From assembly GCF_034497705.1 (NCBI RefSeq), contig NZ_JAXRUV010000001.1, positions 248,001 through 312,000 on the forward strand: a stretch of DNA of 64,000 nucleotides. The letters run 5' to 3'. Positions 1 to 9,915 of the stretch are shown here, piece by piece (positions within the stretch are counted from its first letter, which is position 1; every line of letters begins with the position of its first letter). This DNA is from Marinococcus luteus_A. Its GTDB lineage: Bacteria; Bacillota; Bacilli; Bacillales; Marinococcaceae. A model generated the notes under the pieces. It made no database searches, was not told the DNA's origin, and saw nothing but the letters and a program-made list of their open reading frames with translations. The position numbers and the translations under genes were made by a program.

Positions 1-774
1 ATGGCTGGCAACGAATGGTACGTGGAATACGAAATTCATCAAAACCGCCCCGGCCTGCTCGGGGATATTTCTTCGCTGCTCGGTATGCTTGCAATTAATA
101 TCGTAACCATCAACGGGGTGGAGGGCAACCGCCGGGGGCTGCTTCTGCGCTGTGACAGCTTTGACCGCATTCAGCGGCTTCGCGCCATCCTTGATACGAT
201 TCAGATCATTTCCGTACGAAAGGTCAAACAGCCAGGGCTCCGTGAACGGCTCGCTGTCCGGCACGGTCGCTACATTGAGCGCGATGCCGATGACCGGAAA
301 ACGTTCCGTTTCGTTCGTCCCGACCTCGGGCTCCTCGTCGATTTTATGGCCGAGCTGTTCAAAAAGGACCGTCATTATCTTGTCGGTATCCGCGGGATGC
401 CCCGGGTCGGAAAGACCGAGTCCCTCGTGGCCGCGAGCGTATGTGCCAATAAACGCTGGACGTTTGTGTCGTCGACGCTTCTGCGCCAGACGATGCGTAC
501 CCAGCTCGGCGACGATGAACGGACGAACAGCCACGTGTTTATTATCGACGGGATTGTCACCACGATGCGTGCGGCGCGGAAACATCGCGACCTGGTGGAG
601 GAGATTATGCGGCTGCCTGCGGTCAAAGTTGTGGAGCATCCGGATATTTTCATCCGCGAAACGTCGTATACGGCGGATGATTTTGACTGCATGATTGAGC
701 TCAGAAATGATGAAAGCCAGGTGATCTCGTACGATACAGTGGATTCCGGCTTTTCGTCGTTTGATATTAGTTAA
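1..774 (+). CDS. ymfK: YmfK-like DUF3388 protein
   Basis: This 257-residue protein of unknown function matches the DUF3388 family (YmfK) by its N-terminal ACT-like segment (NRPGLLGDISSLLGML, residues 15-30) and by its position just ahead of the rodZ-like gene and pgsA, as in Bacillus. A P-loop-like GMPRVGKT lies at residues 132-139 and a hydrophobic FIIDG stretch near 180 could act as Walker B, so nucleotide binding is possible. The ATG is the first base of the window, so its ribosome site cannot be seen and an upstream start is not excluded. The function is not established in the family as far as I know. Confidence 0.85.
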   Translation: MAGNEWYVEYEIHQNRPGLLGDISSLLGMLAINIVTINGVEGNRRGLLLRCDSFDRIQRLRAILDTIQIISVRKVKQPGLRERLAVRHGRYIERDADDRKTFRFVRPDLGLLVDFMAELFKKDRHYLVGIRGMPRVGKTESLVAASVCANKRWTFVSSTLLRQTMRTQLGDDERTNSHVFIIDGIVTTMRAARKHRDLVEEIMRLPAVKVVEHPDIFIRETSYTADDFDCMIELRNDESQVISYDTVDSGFSSFDIS

Positions 775-798
775 CGTGAAAGAGGCAGGTGAGCCGTT

Positions 799-1707
799 AT
801 GGCAGAGTTAGGACCGTACCTTCGCGGTGAACGCGAGCGCCAGGGAGCAAGCCTCGAGCTGATGCAGCAGCGCACGAAAATCCAGCGAAGGTATTTGCAG
901 GCGATTGAAACCGGTGATTACGGGGCGCTGCCGGGGGCTTTTTATGCCCGGGCGTTTATCCGCAGCTACGCCGAAGCGCTCGGCCTGGACGCCGAGAATG
1001 TTTTCCAGCAGTATGGCCATGAACTCCCGGCGCCAAAGCAGGAGCCGACAGAGATGCCGTCGCGGGCGTCAAGAAAGCAGACGCGAAGCAGAAGCCAGCA
1101 GAAGCGGCCGCAGCAGAAACAGAAAAAAACATCCTTCCTGCCCTTTATTTTTGCGCTTATTTTTCTTCTTATTATCGGGGCAGGCATCTGGGTGTTGTTT
1201 CAAAATGTAAACAGCGATACAGAGACCCAGCAGCAGAGCAACGAAGGGACCGGCGTCCAGTTTGAATCCGGGTCTCCGGAAGAAGACAGCGGAGCTGCAG
1301 AGGATAATGCAGAAAACGCCCCGGAAAATAACGGGGGCTCTGGCGGGGAAGAAGACGAAAATGCTGAAGAAGAGGAAACCCAGGACACCGATGTGCAGCT
1401 GGAGGAAACCTCCTCGGACGGGGACAACGCGTCATATGATGTGATCGGGGCAGAAACATTCGAGCTTACGATGAGCTTCAGCGGCAACTCCTACGTGGAT
1501 ATAACGGATGCAGACGGCGAGATGCTTGATATGTTTGCAGAGCAGGCAGAGGGCGATGAGCTCGAAGAAACGTATGAGGCAGAAGAAATCACCGTCAACG
1601 TCGGCAACACGAACAACATGGAGCTGACCGTCAACGGCCGGGACTTTTCTTACCCTTCAGATGGCACCCACCAGGTTATTACGTTTACGGCAGTGCCAGA
1701 AGAATAA
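799..1707 (+). CDS. rodZ: RodZ-like helix-turn-helix membrane protein (YmfM)
   Basis: Predicted bitopic cell-shape protein of 302 residues. Residues 5-70 form the RodZ-type helix-turn-helix, followed by a basic linker (80-110), one transmembrane helix at about 113-135 (TSFLPFIFALIFLLIIGAGI) and a very acidic Glu/Asp/Asn-rich extracellular linker. The C-terminal beta domain (about 220-302) fits DUF4115. In the family the cytoplasmic domain touches MreB and links the elongation machinery to the membrane. The ATG at 799 follows a purine-rich GGCAGGTGAG. The strongly acidic external linker fits a salt-tolerant host. It sits between ymfK and pgsA as in Bacillus subtilis. Confidence 0.88.
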   Translation: MAELGPYLRGERERQGASLELMQQRTKIQRRYLQAIETGDYGALPGAFYARAFIRSYAEALGLDAENVFQQYGHELPAPKQEPTEMPSRASRKQTRSRSQQKRPQQKQKKTSFLPFIFALIFLLIIGAGIWVLFQNVNSDTETQQQSNEGTGVQFESGSPEEDSGAAEDNAENAPENNGGSGGEEDENAEEEETQDTDVQLEETSSDGDNASYDVIGAETFELTMSFSGNSYVDITDADGEMLDMFAEQAEGDELEETYEAEEITVNVGNTNNMELTVNGRDFSYPSDGTHQVITFTAVPEE

Positions 1708-1712
1708 ATCCG

Positions 1713-1751
1713 GCCTTCGCTTCTGAAATGTTCAGAACGAAGGCTTTGCTT
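1713..1751 (+). terminator. Hairpin after the rodZ-like gene
   Basis: The arms GCCTTCG-C-TTCTGAA and TTCAGAA-CGAAGGC pair around ATG with one bulged C. They are followed by a weak T-rich tail (TTTGCTTTG). It is probably a rho-independent terminator, though leaky. Confidence 0.55.
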
Positions 1752-1798
1752 TGCCATAAACAAATTGTGCGTTTTGTTCCATGAGAAAAAAAGATATG

Positions 1799-1807
1799 TG
1801 ATACAAT
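1799..1807 (+). promoter_or_regulatory. Extended -10 promoter ahead of pgsA
   Basis: TGA-TACAAT forms an extended -10 element 54 bases before the pgsA start. No good -35 is seen at 16-18 bases spacing. Confidence 0.4.
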
Positions 1808-1861
1808 ATGAAAGACTGGAATGTGGACGGAATAGCACGATTTGCAAGTAGGAGGACGCAG

Positions 1862-2440
1862 ATGAACTTACCCAATAAAATTACAATTGCCCGTGTGTTG
1901 ATGATTCCGTTATTCGTGATCGCCGTTCTGGTGCCTTTCCCGTTTGGCACCTGGTCAGTCGGCAACGCCGAGCTTCCGGTGCATCATTTCATCGGTGCAG
2001 TCATCTTTGCGATCGCGGCCGGCTCTGACTGGCTCGACGGCTATATTGCAAGAAAGTACAGCCTGGTAACCTCGTTTGGCAAATTTCTGGACCCGCTTGC
2101 GGACAAGCTGCTCGTTACGGCGGCGCTGCTTGTGCTGATTGACATTTCCATGCTTGCGTCCTGGATGGCGATTATTATTTTAAGCCGTGAATTTGCGGTT
2201 ACCGGTGTCCGACTGGTGGCTGCCGGGGAAGGAAACGTGATCGCAGCAAGCGGACTCGGAAAATGGAAAACCACATTCCAAATGGTTGCTATCGTGGTGC
2301 TCCTGCTTCATCACTTTCCATTTTCCTATGCCGGCTTTCCGGCGGGTGATGTCCTCATGTGGGTTGCCGTTATTTTAACTATCATATCCGGCGTCGATTA
2401 TTTCTGGAAAAACCGCGCCGTGATTATGAAGACGATGTAA
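1862..2440 (+). CDS. pgsA: CDP-diacylglycerol--glycerol-3-phosphate 3-phosphatidyltransferase
   Basis: This membrane enzyme makes phosphatidylglycerophosphate from CDP-diacylglycerol and glycerol-3-phosphate, the committed step to phosphatidylglycerol and cardiolipin. The CDP-alcohol phosphotransferase signature D-x2-DG-x2-AR-x8-G-x3-D-x3-D is complete in SDWLDGYIARKYS and the following GKFLDPLADK. Several hydrophobic helices span the protein. The frame is open further upstream, but the ATG at 1862 (MNLPNKITIARV) is chosen because AGGAGGACGC lies directly before it and because 192 residues matches the family. cinA follows 22 bases downstream. Confidence 0.95.
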   Translation: MNLPNKITIARVLMIPLFVIAVLVPFPFGTWSVGNAELPVHHFIGAVIFAIAAGSDWLDGYIARKYSLVTSFGKFLDPLADKLLVTAALLVLIDISMLASWMAIIILSREFAVTGVRLVAAGEGNVIAASGLGKWKTTFQMVAIVVLLLHHFPFSYAGFPAGDVLMWVAVILTIISGVDYFWKNRAVIMKTM

Positions 2441-2462
2441 GCTGTATCGGAGGAACGTGTAA

Positions 2463-3699
2463 ATGAACGCTGAAATTATTGCAGTAGGAACAGAGCTTCT
2501 GTTGGGCCAGATTGCCAACACGAACGGCCAGTATTTATCAAAGGAATTAGCTTCCCTCGGGGTGAATGTTTTCCGCCATACGGTGGTCGGGGACAATGAA
2601 GCCCGCATGCATGAAGCCATCGGGGAAGCCTCCGAACGGGCGGATATCGTCATCCTGACGGGCGGCCTCGGACCGACGCAGGACGATATTACGAAAGACG
2701 TGGTGGCCGGCTTTACCGGCCGGAAGCTGCTCGTGCACGAAGCATCAGCGCAAAAGATCAGGGACTATTACGAGCGCACGGGCCGGACGATGCCGGCGTC
2801 CAATATGCGCCAGGCGCACTACGCGGAGAACAGTACGGTGTTTTTTAACCAGAATGGCATGGCCTGCGGGATGGCGGTCGAAGAAAACGGCACGCATTAC
2901 GTTTTAATCCCGGGCCCGCCCAGGGAAATGAAATCCATGTACAAGTATGACGTTGAGCCTTACGTGGCGGCGCTTGCCGGGAGCGACCGGCTCGTTTCGT
3001 CCCGGGTGCTCCGTTTTTACGGCATCGGGGAATCCTCGCTCGAGGAGGAGCTGCAGGATTTGATCGAAGCCCAGACGAATCCGACGATTGCGCCTCTGGC
3101 CGGCGACGGCGAAGTTACGCTCCGGCTGACGGCGGCTGCCGCGACGGAAGACGAAGCGGTACAGATGATTGCCGGCGTGGAGAAGCAGGTGCTTGGCCGT
3201 GTCGGGGAGCATTTTTACGGCTATGATGACGATTCGGTCTTTAACCATACGGTAGAAGTGCTGAAAGAGCGCGCTCAGACGATCGCTTCGGCAGAAAGCC
3301 TGACCGGCGGCTGGTTTGCGAAATCCATCGTGGACATATCGGGCGCCTCGAGCGTATTTCAGGGATCGGTCACGACGTATTCCAAAGCAGCCAAACAGCA
3401 CATTCTCGGCATCGACCGGGCGCTTCTCGACGAGGAGGGCGCCGTGAGCGCGGCCTGCGCAGAAGCAATGGCCGAAAAAGTGAAGGAAAAATTCAACACC
3501 GACGTCGGTATTTCATTTACCGGTGTCGCCGGGCCGGACCGCGATGAAGGTAAGGAGCCCGGACTCGTCTGGATCGGAATATCTGGACCGCAGGGAACGA
3601 TCTCAAAACAAATTCACATCGCCGGCACCAGGGATCGTGTCCGCTTTATGGCTTTATATGAAGGGTGCCGATTGTTATGGAAAGAAAAGGTGGTAGAAA

Positions 3700-3716
<17 letters not shown>
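2463..3716 (+). CDS. cinA: CinA-like competence/damage-inducible protein
   Basis: CinA of 417 residues. The N-terminal MoCF-like domain (about 1-170) carries VGTELLLGQIANTN and LTGGLGPTQDD. The C-terminal CinA domain (about 255-410) carries ASAESLTGG and SFTGVAGPD and is the nicotinamide-nucleotide amidohydrolase type. In Firmicutes it is often co-expressed with recA. Here a DEAD-box gene overlaps its last 17 bases and separates it from recA. The ATG at 2463 follows GGAGGAACGTGTAA. Confidence 0.93.
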
Positions 3717-5307
<1,591 letters not shown>

Positions 5308-5315
5308 TCCGTTCG

Positions 5316-5350
5316 CTCTTCAGCGGCAGCCGCCGCTGAAGAGTTTTTTT
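5316..5350 (+). terminator. Terminator after the DEAD-box gene
   Basis: A perfect 12-bp stem (CTCTTCAGCGGC with its complement) closes on AGCC and is followed by seven T. It separates the cinA unit from the recA promoter. Confidence 0.93.
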
Positions 5351-5397
5351 ACCGTCAGCCTGTCAGCGGCAAGGCTTTTCGGGTAAAAGAAAAAACA

Positions 5398-5411
5398 CGA
5401 ATAAATGTTCG
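5398..5411 (+). promoter_or_regulatory. LexA (DinR) SOS box of recA
   Basis: CGAATAAATGTTCG matches the Bacillus SOS consensus CGAACRNRYGTTCG at 13 of 14 positions. It sits 9 bases upstream of the -35 of recA, so LexA should repress recA here. Confidence 0.88.
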
Positions 5412-5419
5412 CATATCTG

Positions 5420-5448
5420 TTGGCAAACCGAACAAAAAAAGATATAAT
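5420..5448 (+). promoter_or_regulatory. Sigma-A promoter of recA
   Basis: TTGGCA (5420-5425) and TATAAT (5443-5448) are separated by exactly 17 bases. The element lies just downstream of the LexA box and about 118 bases before the recA start. Confidence 0.88.
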
Positions 5449-5566
5449 GTAGAAAGCAGGAAAACAGCGGGAACGCTTCCTGAACAACAGCAGGCATGTA
5501 TGGATACGTTCTTCGTGGGGAAGAGAGTATCTGTTTAATAGTATATATCCTTGAAGGAGAGATAAG

Positions 5567-6652
5567 ATGAACGAAAGAAAAGCCGCATTGGATCAAGCAC
5601 TGAGCCGCATCGAAAAACAGTTTGGTAAAGGGTCGATCATGAAGCTCGGCGATCAGACCGACCGCCGCATTTCCACCATATCCACCGGCGCCCTGGCCGT
5701 AGATATTGCCCTCGGAGTCGGCGGCTATCCGCGCGGACGTGTCGTGGAAATTTACGGCCCGGAATCCTCCGGTAAAACGACAGTGGCTCTGCACGCCATT
5801 GCCGCGGCCCAGCGCGACGGGGGCACAGCAGCCTTTATCGATGCGGAGCACGCTCTGGATCCAAGCTATGCCCGGGCTCTTGGTGTTAACATTGATGACC
5901 TGATTCTTTCCCAGCCGGACACAGGCGAACAGGCGCTTGAAATTGCCGAGGCGCTTGTACGAAGCGGCGCCATCGACATTCTCGTCATTGATTCCGTGGC
6001 GGCGCTCGTGCCGAAGGCGGAGATCGAAGGCGAAATGGGCGACAGCCACGTCGGCCTGCAGGCACGTCTGATGTCCCAGGCGCTGCGGAAGCTTTCCGGG
6101 GCGATCAGCAAATCGAACTCGATTGCCATGTTTATCAACCAGATCCGTGAGAAGGTCGGCGTCATGTTTGGCAGCCCGGAAACAACTCCCGGCGGCCGTG
6201 CGCTGAAATTCTACTCCTCGGTGCGTCTTGAAGTGCGCCGGGCAGAAACGCTCAAACAGGGCAACGAAATGGTCGGTAACAAAACGAGAATCAAAGTGGT
6301 GAAAAACAAAGTAGCACCGCCGTTCCGTCAGGCGGAAGTGGATATTATGTACGGCGAAGGCATTTCGCGCGAAGGTTCCATTCTCGATATCGGTGCTGAT
6401 CTCGACATTGTGCTTAAAAGCGGTGCATGGTACTCCTACGAAGGCGAACGCCTTGGCCAGGGGCGGGAAAACTCGAAGCAGTTCCTGAAGGAAAATGAAG
6501 CAACGGCCGCGGCGATTGAACGGAAAATCCGCGACCATTACAAGCTCGACGACATCCAGTCCGAACCGGAAGAGCCGGAAGAAGAACCGGAGGCTCCGGC
6601 GGAATCCGGACTGCTTGCTGAAGAGGAAGAAACAGCAGATACGAACCGTTAA
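5567..6652 (+). CDS. recA: Recombinase RecA
   Basis: RecA forms ATP-dependent filaments on single-stranded DNA, drives strand exchange and stimulates LexA self-cleavage. The 361-residue sequence carries the N-terminal helix, Walker A GPESSGKTT, the Walker B strand ILVIDSVAALVP, the signature ALRKLSGAISKSN, and FINQIREKVGVMFG spanning loop L2. The C-terminal tail is strongly acidic, typical of RecA and accentuated here. The ATG follows GAAGGAGAGATAAG. Its own promoter, LexA box and terminator make it a single-gene SOS unit. Confidence 0.98.
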   Translation: MNERKAALDQALSRIEKQFGKGSIMKLGDQTDRRISTISTGALAVDIALGVGGYPRGRVVEIYGPESSGKTTVALHAIAAAQRDGGTAAFIDAEHALDPSYARALGVNIDDLILSQPDTGEQALEIAEALVRSGAIDILVIDSVAALVPKAEIEGEMGDSHVGLQARLMSQALRKLSGAISKSNSIAMFINQIREKVGVMFGSPETTPGGRALKFYSSVRLEVRRAETLKQGNEMVGNKTRIKVVKNKVAPPFRQAEVDIMYGEGISREGSILDIGADLDIVLKSGAWYSYEGERLGQGRENSKQFLKENEATAAAIERKIRDHYKLDDIQSEPEEPEEEPEAPAESGLLAEEEETADTNR

Positions 6653-6663
6653 ATCACCGCCGA

Positions 6664-6690
6664 GGCGCCGGAATTCCGGCGCCTTTTTTT
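6664..6690 (+). terminator. recA terminator
   Basis: An 8-bp GC stem (GGCGCCGG with its complement) closes on AATT and is followed by seven T, 11 bases after the recA stop. Confidence 0.95.
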
Positions 6691-6998
6691 CGTGCGGAAA
6701 AAGGTAAGGGGGAGACAGCAGCACACGAAACTCCTGCCGGGCGGGCAGAGAAAGCAGGAGGCTGTGAGGAAAGAAAACGGTGTCAATCCCTATAAAAACA
6801 GGGATTCCTGCCAGTGAGCTTTCTTGACAGCGCCATGCGGTAAAGATACAATAAAGAAGTGGAACGTTTGTTTTGTTCCGCACTTCGATGAGCGTATTAA
6901 TTCGCAAGCAGAACAATGCGGACACGAAAAAGAATCATCAATGCAACTTTCGCAACAACCGAAAGTGAACAATCAGATAGCAAGAGGAGGTGACATGT
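6691..6998 (+). promoter_or_regulatory. rny leader with sigma-A promoter
   Basis: This 308-base gap holds a promoter: TTGACA (6824-6829) and TACAAT (6847-6852) with 17-base spacing. The leader is about 140 bases long and ends in AGAGGAGG. A small inverted repeat (AATCCCT/AGGGATT, about 6785-6806) lies just upstream of the promoter and has no T tract. Confidence 0.8.
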
Positions 6999-8561
6999 AT
7001 GAACACTGCAATCATCTCCATTTTGCTTGTTATCGGTGCATTGATAGTTGGTTTGATTGGATATTTTGTCCGAAAAGCGATTGCCGAAGCGAAATTCAAA
7101 AGCGCCGAGCACGAAGCCGGCCAGATTGTGAAAGAAGCTGAGCGGCAGGCAGAGACAATCTTAAAAGAATCGCGGTTGGAAGCTAAAGACGAAGCACATC
7201 AAATTCGGGCAGAAGCAGAGAGCACTCTGAATGAACGAAGAAATGAAGTTCAAAAACAAGAAAACCGCTTGATGCAGAAAGAAGAGACCCTTGACCGAAA
7301 AAGTGAGACGTTGGACAAAAAGGAAGAATCCTTGGAGCGTAGAGAGGAAGCTCTCTACGAAAAACAACAACAGGTTGAGGAAAATAACAGCAAAGTGGAG
7401 GAGATTCTCGCCAAACAACAGGAGGAACTTGAACGTGTTTCCGGAATGTCGCGGGAGGATGCCAGAGAGCTGATCCGCCGCGAGACCGAACAAGAGATGG
7501 AACACGAAACGGCGCTTCTGATCAAAGAACGGACAGAAGAGGCCAAACAAGAAGCCAACAAAAAAGCGAAGAATATTTTATCCCTCGCCCTGCAGCGCTG
7601 CGCTGCCGACCATGTCGCCGAAACGACGGTGTCTGTGGTGAACCTGCCAAACGATGAAATGAAAGGGCGGATCATCGGCCGTGAAGGACGCAACATCCGG
7701 GCGCTTGAAACGTTAACCGGTATTGATCTTATCATCGATGATACCCCGGAAGCTGTCATTCTCTCCGGCTTCGATCCGATCCGCCGCGAGGTGGCGCGCA
7801 TTGCGCTTGAACGCCTCGTGCAGGACGGCCGCATTCATCCGGCACGTATCGAAGAGATGGTCGAAAAAGCACGCCGGGAAGTGGATGAGTTCATCCGCGA
7901 ATACGGCGAAGAAGCAACGTTTGAAATGGGCATTCACGGGCTGCATCCGGATCTTATGAAAATTCTCGGACGCCTTCACTTCCGGACAAGCTACGGCCAG
8001 AACGTGCTGAAGCACTCGATGGAAGTGGCGCATTTGACCGCGCTGATGGCTGCCGAACTCGGGGAAGACGAACAGCTGGCCCGCCGCGCCGGACTGCTTC
8101 ATGACCTCGGGAAGGCCATCGACCATGAAGTCGAAGGAAGCCACGTGGAAATCGGCGTCGAGCTCGCTAAGAAATACAAAGAGCACGAGGTCGTCGTCAA
8201 CAGTATCGCCTCCCACCACGGGGATACTGAAGCAACCTCCGTGATTGCTTCCCTCGTCGCTGCTGCAGACGCGCTCTCCGCGGCGCGGCCGGGAGCACGC
8301 AGAGAGACGCTTGAAACGTACATCCGCCGTCTGGAACGGCTCGAAGAAATTTCGGAATCCTTCAAAGGGGTCGAGAAAACCTTCGCCATCCAGGCCGGAC
8401 GCGAGGTGCGGATTATGGTGAAGCCGGACGTGGTGGACGATCAGCTGGCACCGCAGCTGGCACGCGACATCACGAAACGGATTGAAAGTGAGTTGGATTA
8501 TCCGGGACATATCCGCGTAACGGTGATACGGGAGACCCGGGCAGTAGATTATGCAAAATAA
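6999..8561 (+). CDS. rny: Ribonuclease Y
   Basis: RNase Y is the membrane-anchored endonuclease that starts decay of many Firmicute mRNAs. The N-terminal helix (IISILLVIGALIVGLIGYF) is followed by a long charged coiled coil (about 30-200), a KH domain with GRIIGREGRNIRALE, and an HD domain with LLHDLGKAIDHE. The ATG at 6999 is preferred over the GTG nine bases earlier because AGAGGAGG ends right before it at good spacing and the result is 520 residues, the usual length. ymdB follows after a terminator, the standard Bacillus order. Confidence 0.97.
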   Translation: MNTAIISILLVIGALIVGLIGYFVRKAIAEAKFKSAEHEAGQIVKEAERQAETILKESRLEAKDEAHQIRAEAESTLNERRNEVQKQENRLMQKEETLDRKSETLDKKEESLERREEALYEKQQQVEENNSKVEEILAKQQEELERVSGMSREDARELIRRETEQEMEHETALLIKERTEEAKQEANKKAKNILSLALQRCAADHVAETTVSVVNLPNDEMKGRIIGREGRNIRALETLTGIDLIIDDTPEAVILSGFDPIRREVARIALERLVQDGRIHPARIEEMVEKARREVDEFIREYGEEATFEMGIHGLHPDLMKILGRLHFRTSYGQNVLKHSMEVAHLTALMAAELGEDEQLARRAGLLHDLGKAIDHEVEGSHVEIGVELAKKYKEHEVVVNSIASHHGDTEATSVIASLVAAADALSAARPGARRETLETYIRRLERLEEISESFKGVEKTFAIQAGREVRIMVKPDVVDDQLAPQLARDITKRIESELDYPGHIRVTVIRETRAVDYAK

Positions 8562-8590
8562 AGCGGTGGCACTCACCGCTTTATTTTTTT
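8562..8590 (+). terminator. rny terminator
   Basis: AGCGGTG and CACCGCT pair around GCACT and are followed by TTATTTTTTT, directly after the rny stop. Confidence 0.88.
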
Positions 8591-8624
8591 ATGCTTAGAT
8601 GCACGAAGAAAGGAAGTCACAAAT

Positions 8625-9422
8625 ATGAAATTTTTATTTATCGGCGACATCGTCGGCGCCCCGGGACGGAAAATGGTGGAGGAATACCTGCCACGCCTGA
8701 AGCGCAGGTATCAGCCGACAGTCACCATCATGAACGGCGAAAACGCGGCGCACGGCAAAGGCATTACCGAAAAAATTTACAAGCAGCTGCTCGAAGCGGG
8801 GGCGCAGGTGATCACGATGGGCAATCATACGTGGGACAACCGGGATATTTTCGAGTTCATTGACGATGCCAAAATGATGATCCGTCCGGCCAACTATCCG
8901 GAGGGCGTGCCCGGCGAAGGCATCAAATACCTGCGCATCAACGACCAGGAGGTGGCAGTGATTAACCTGATCGGGCGGACGTTTATGGGCAATCCAAACG
9001 ACGATCCGTTCCGGAAGGCCGACGAGCTTGTCACGGAGGCGTCCGCGCGCACCAACTTTATTTTCGTCGACTTTCACGCGGAAACGACGAGCGAGAAGCA
9101 GGCGATGGGCTGGTTTTTAAGCGGTCGGGTGAGCGCCGTTGTCGGCACCCACACCCACGTGCAGACAGCCGACGACCGGATTCTCGACGGCGGGACGGCC
9201 TTTTTGTGCGATGCGGGCATGACCGGGCCGAGCGACGGCATTCTCGGTATGGAGCGCGAAGCGATCATACGAAAGTTTCAGACGAACCTGCCCACCAAGT
9301 TTGAAGTGGCCGAAGGGCGGGAACAGTTAAATGGAGTAGTCGTGAAAGCGGATCCGAAAACCGGAAAAGCAACGACGATTGAACGCATCCGCATTGACGA
9401 ATCCCACCCATTTTTCGAATAA
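8625..9422 (+). CDS. ymdB: YmdB-type metallophosphoesterase
   Basis: This 265-residue calcineurin-like phosphoesterase belongs to the TIGR00282/YmdB family, cyclic-nucleotide phosphodiesterases that affect biofilm and motility decisions in Bacillus. Metal-site motifs are visible in order: FIGDIVGAPGR (residues 4-14), NGENAAHG, MGNHTWDN, DFHAE and VGTHTHVQT. The start at 8625 follows AGAAAGGAAGTCAC. Its position between rny and spoVS matches Bacillus subtilis, where RNase Y and YmdB are functionally linked. Confidence 0.95.
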   Translation: MKFLFIGDIVGAPGRKMVEEYLPRLKRRYQPTVTIMNGENAAHGKGITEKIYKQLLEAGAQVITMGNHTWDNRDIFEFIDDAKMMIRPANYPEGVPGEGIKYLRINDQEVAVINLIGRTFMGNPNDDPFRKADELVTEASARTNFIFVDFHAETTSEKQAMGWFLSGRVSAVVGTHTHVQTADDRILDGGTAFLCDAGMTGPSDGILGMEREAIIRKFQTNLPTKFEVAEGREQLNGVVVKADPKTGKATTIERIRIDESHPFFE

Positions 9423-9443
9423 AAAAGAATATTTAGAAAAAAG

Positions 9444-9473
9444 CAGGAATCTGGCCCTTCTTTCATGAATTAT
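9444..9473 (+). promoter_or_regulatory. Possible sigma-H promoter of spoVS
   Basis: AGGAAT (9446-9451) and GAAT-TA (9468-9473) resemble the sigma-H -35 (RWAGGAWWT) and -10 (RNNGAATWW) with a 12-base gap between consensus blocks, with mismatches at flanking positions. spoVS is sigma-H dependent in Bacillus subtilis, which supports the reading. Confidence 0.45.
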
Positions 9474-9522
9474 GCCTTATACAATGGCGTTACCATTGAT
9501 CCTACGCAGGGAGGTACTAGAA

Positions 9523-9783
9523 ATGGAAGTATTAAAAGTATCCGCTAAATCCACTCCAAATTCTGTCGCAGGTGCCTTAGCCGGAGTTATTCGTGAAAAA
9601 GGAGCCGCAGAAATCCAGGCGATCGGGGCCGGCGCGATCAACCAGTCCATCAAGGCGATAGCCATTGCCAGGGGGTTTGTGGCGCCGAGCGGTATCGACC
9701 TGGTCTGCATTCCCGCTTTTACCGATATTGAAATTGACGGCGAAGAACGAACGGCGATAAAATTAATTATTGAGCCCAGATAG
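9523..9783 (+). CDS. spoVS: Stage V sporulation protein S
   Basis: SpoVS is a small Alba-like protein needed for coat assembly and engulfment-stage progression in spore formers. The frame is open from 9472, but the ATG at 9523 (MEVLKVSAKSTPNSVAGALA) is chosen because CAGGGAGGTAC precedes it and the product is then 86 residues, exactly the family length. The conserved GAGAINQSIKAIAIARGF is present. It is good evidence that the host can sporulate. Confidence 0.97.
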   Translation: MEVLKVSAKSTPNSVAGALAGVIREKGAAEIQAIGAGAINQSIKAIAIARGFVAPSGIDLVCIPAFTDIEIDGEERTAIKLIIEPR

Positions 9784-9860
9784 ACGTTTTTCACCGCATC
9801 CGGCAGCCGCCTGGCGTGCTGCCGGCAATTCTATACATATCACCGGCCGGTGGTACTTTG

Positions 9861-9883
9861 AGACGTCCATGCGGCGTCTTTTT
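9861..9883 (+). terminator. Terminator after spoVS
   Basis: AGACGTCC and GGCGTCT pair (one bulge) around ATGC and are followed by TTTTT. A GC-rich inverted repeat (CCGGCAGC/GCTGCCGG, about 9799-9826) lies between it and spoVS. Confidence 0.7.
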
Positions 9884-9915
9884 GTATGCCGGCAGACCAT
9901 GAGAGGAGCATATCA

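Noticed and set aside
5363..6925. Long minus-strand ORF over recA
   Set aside because: It is a shadow frame of recA; the RecA protein, promoter, LexA box and terminator are unambiguous.
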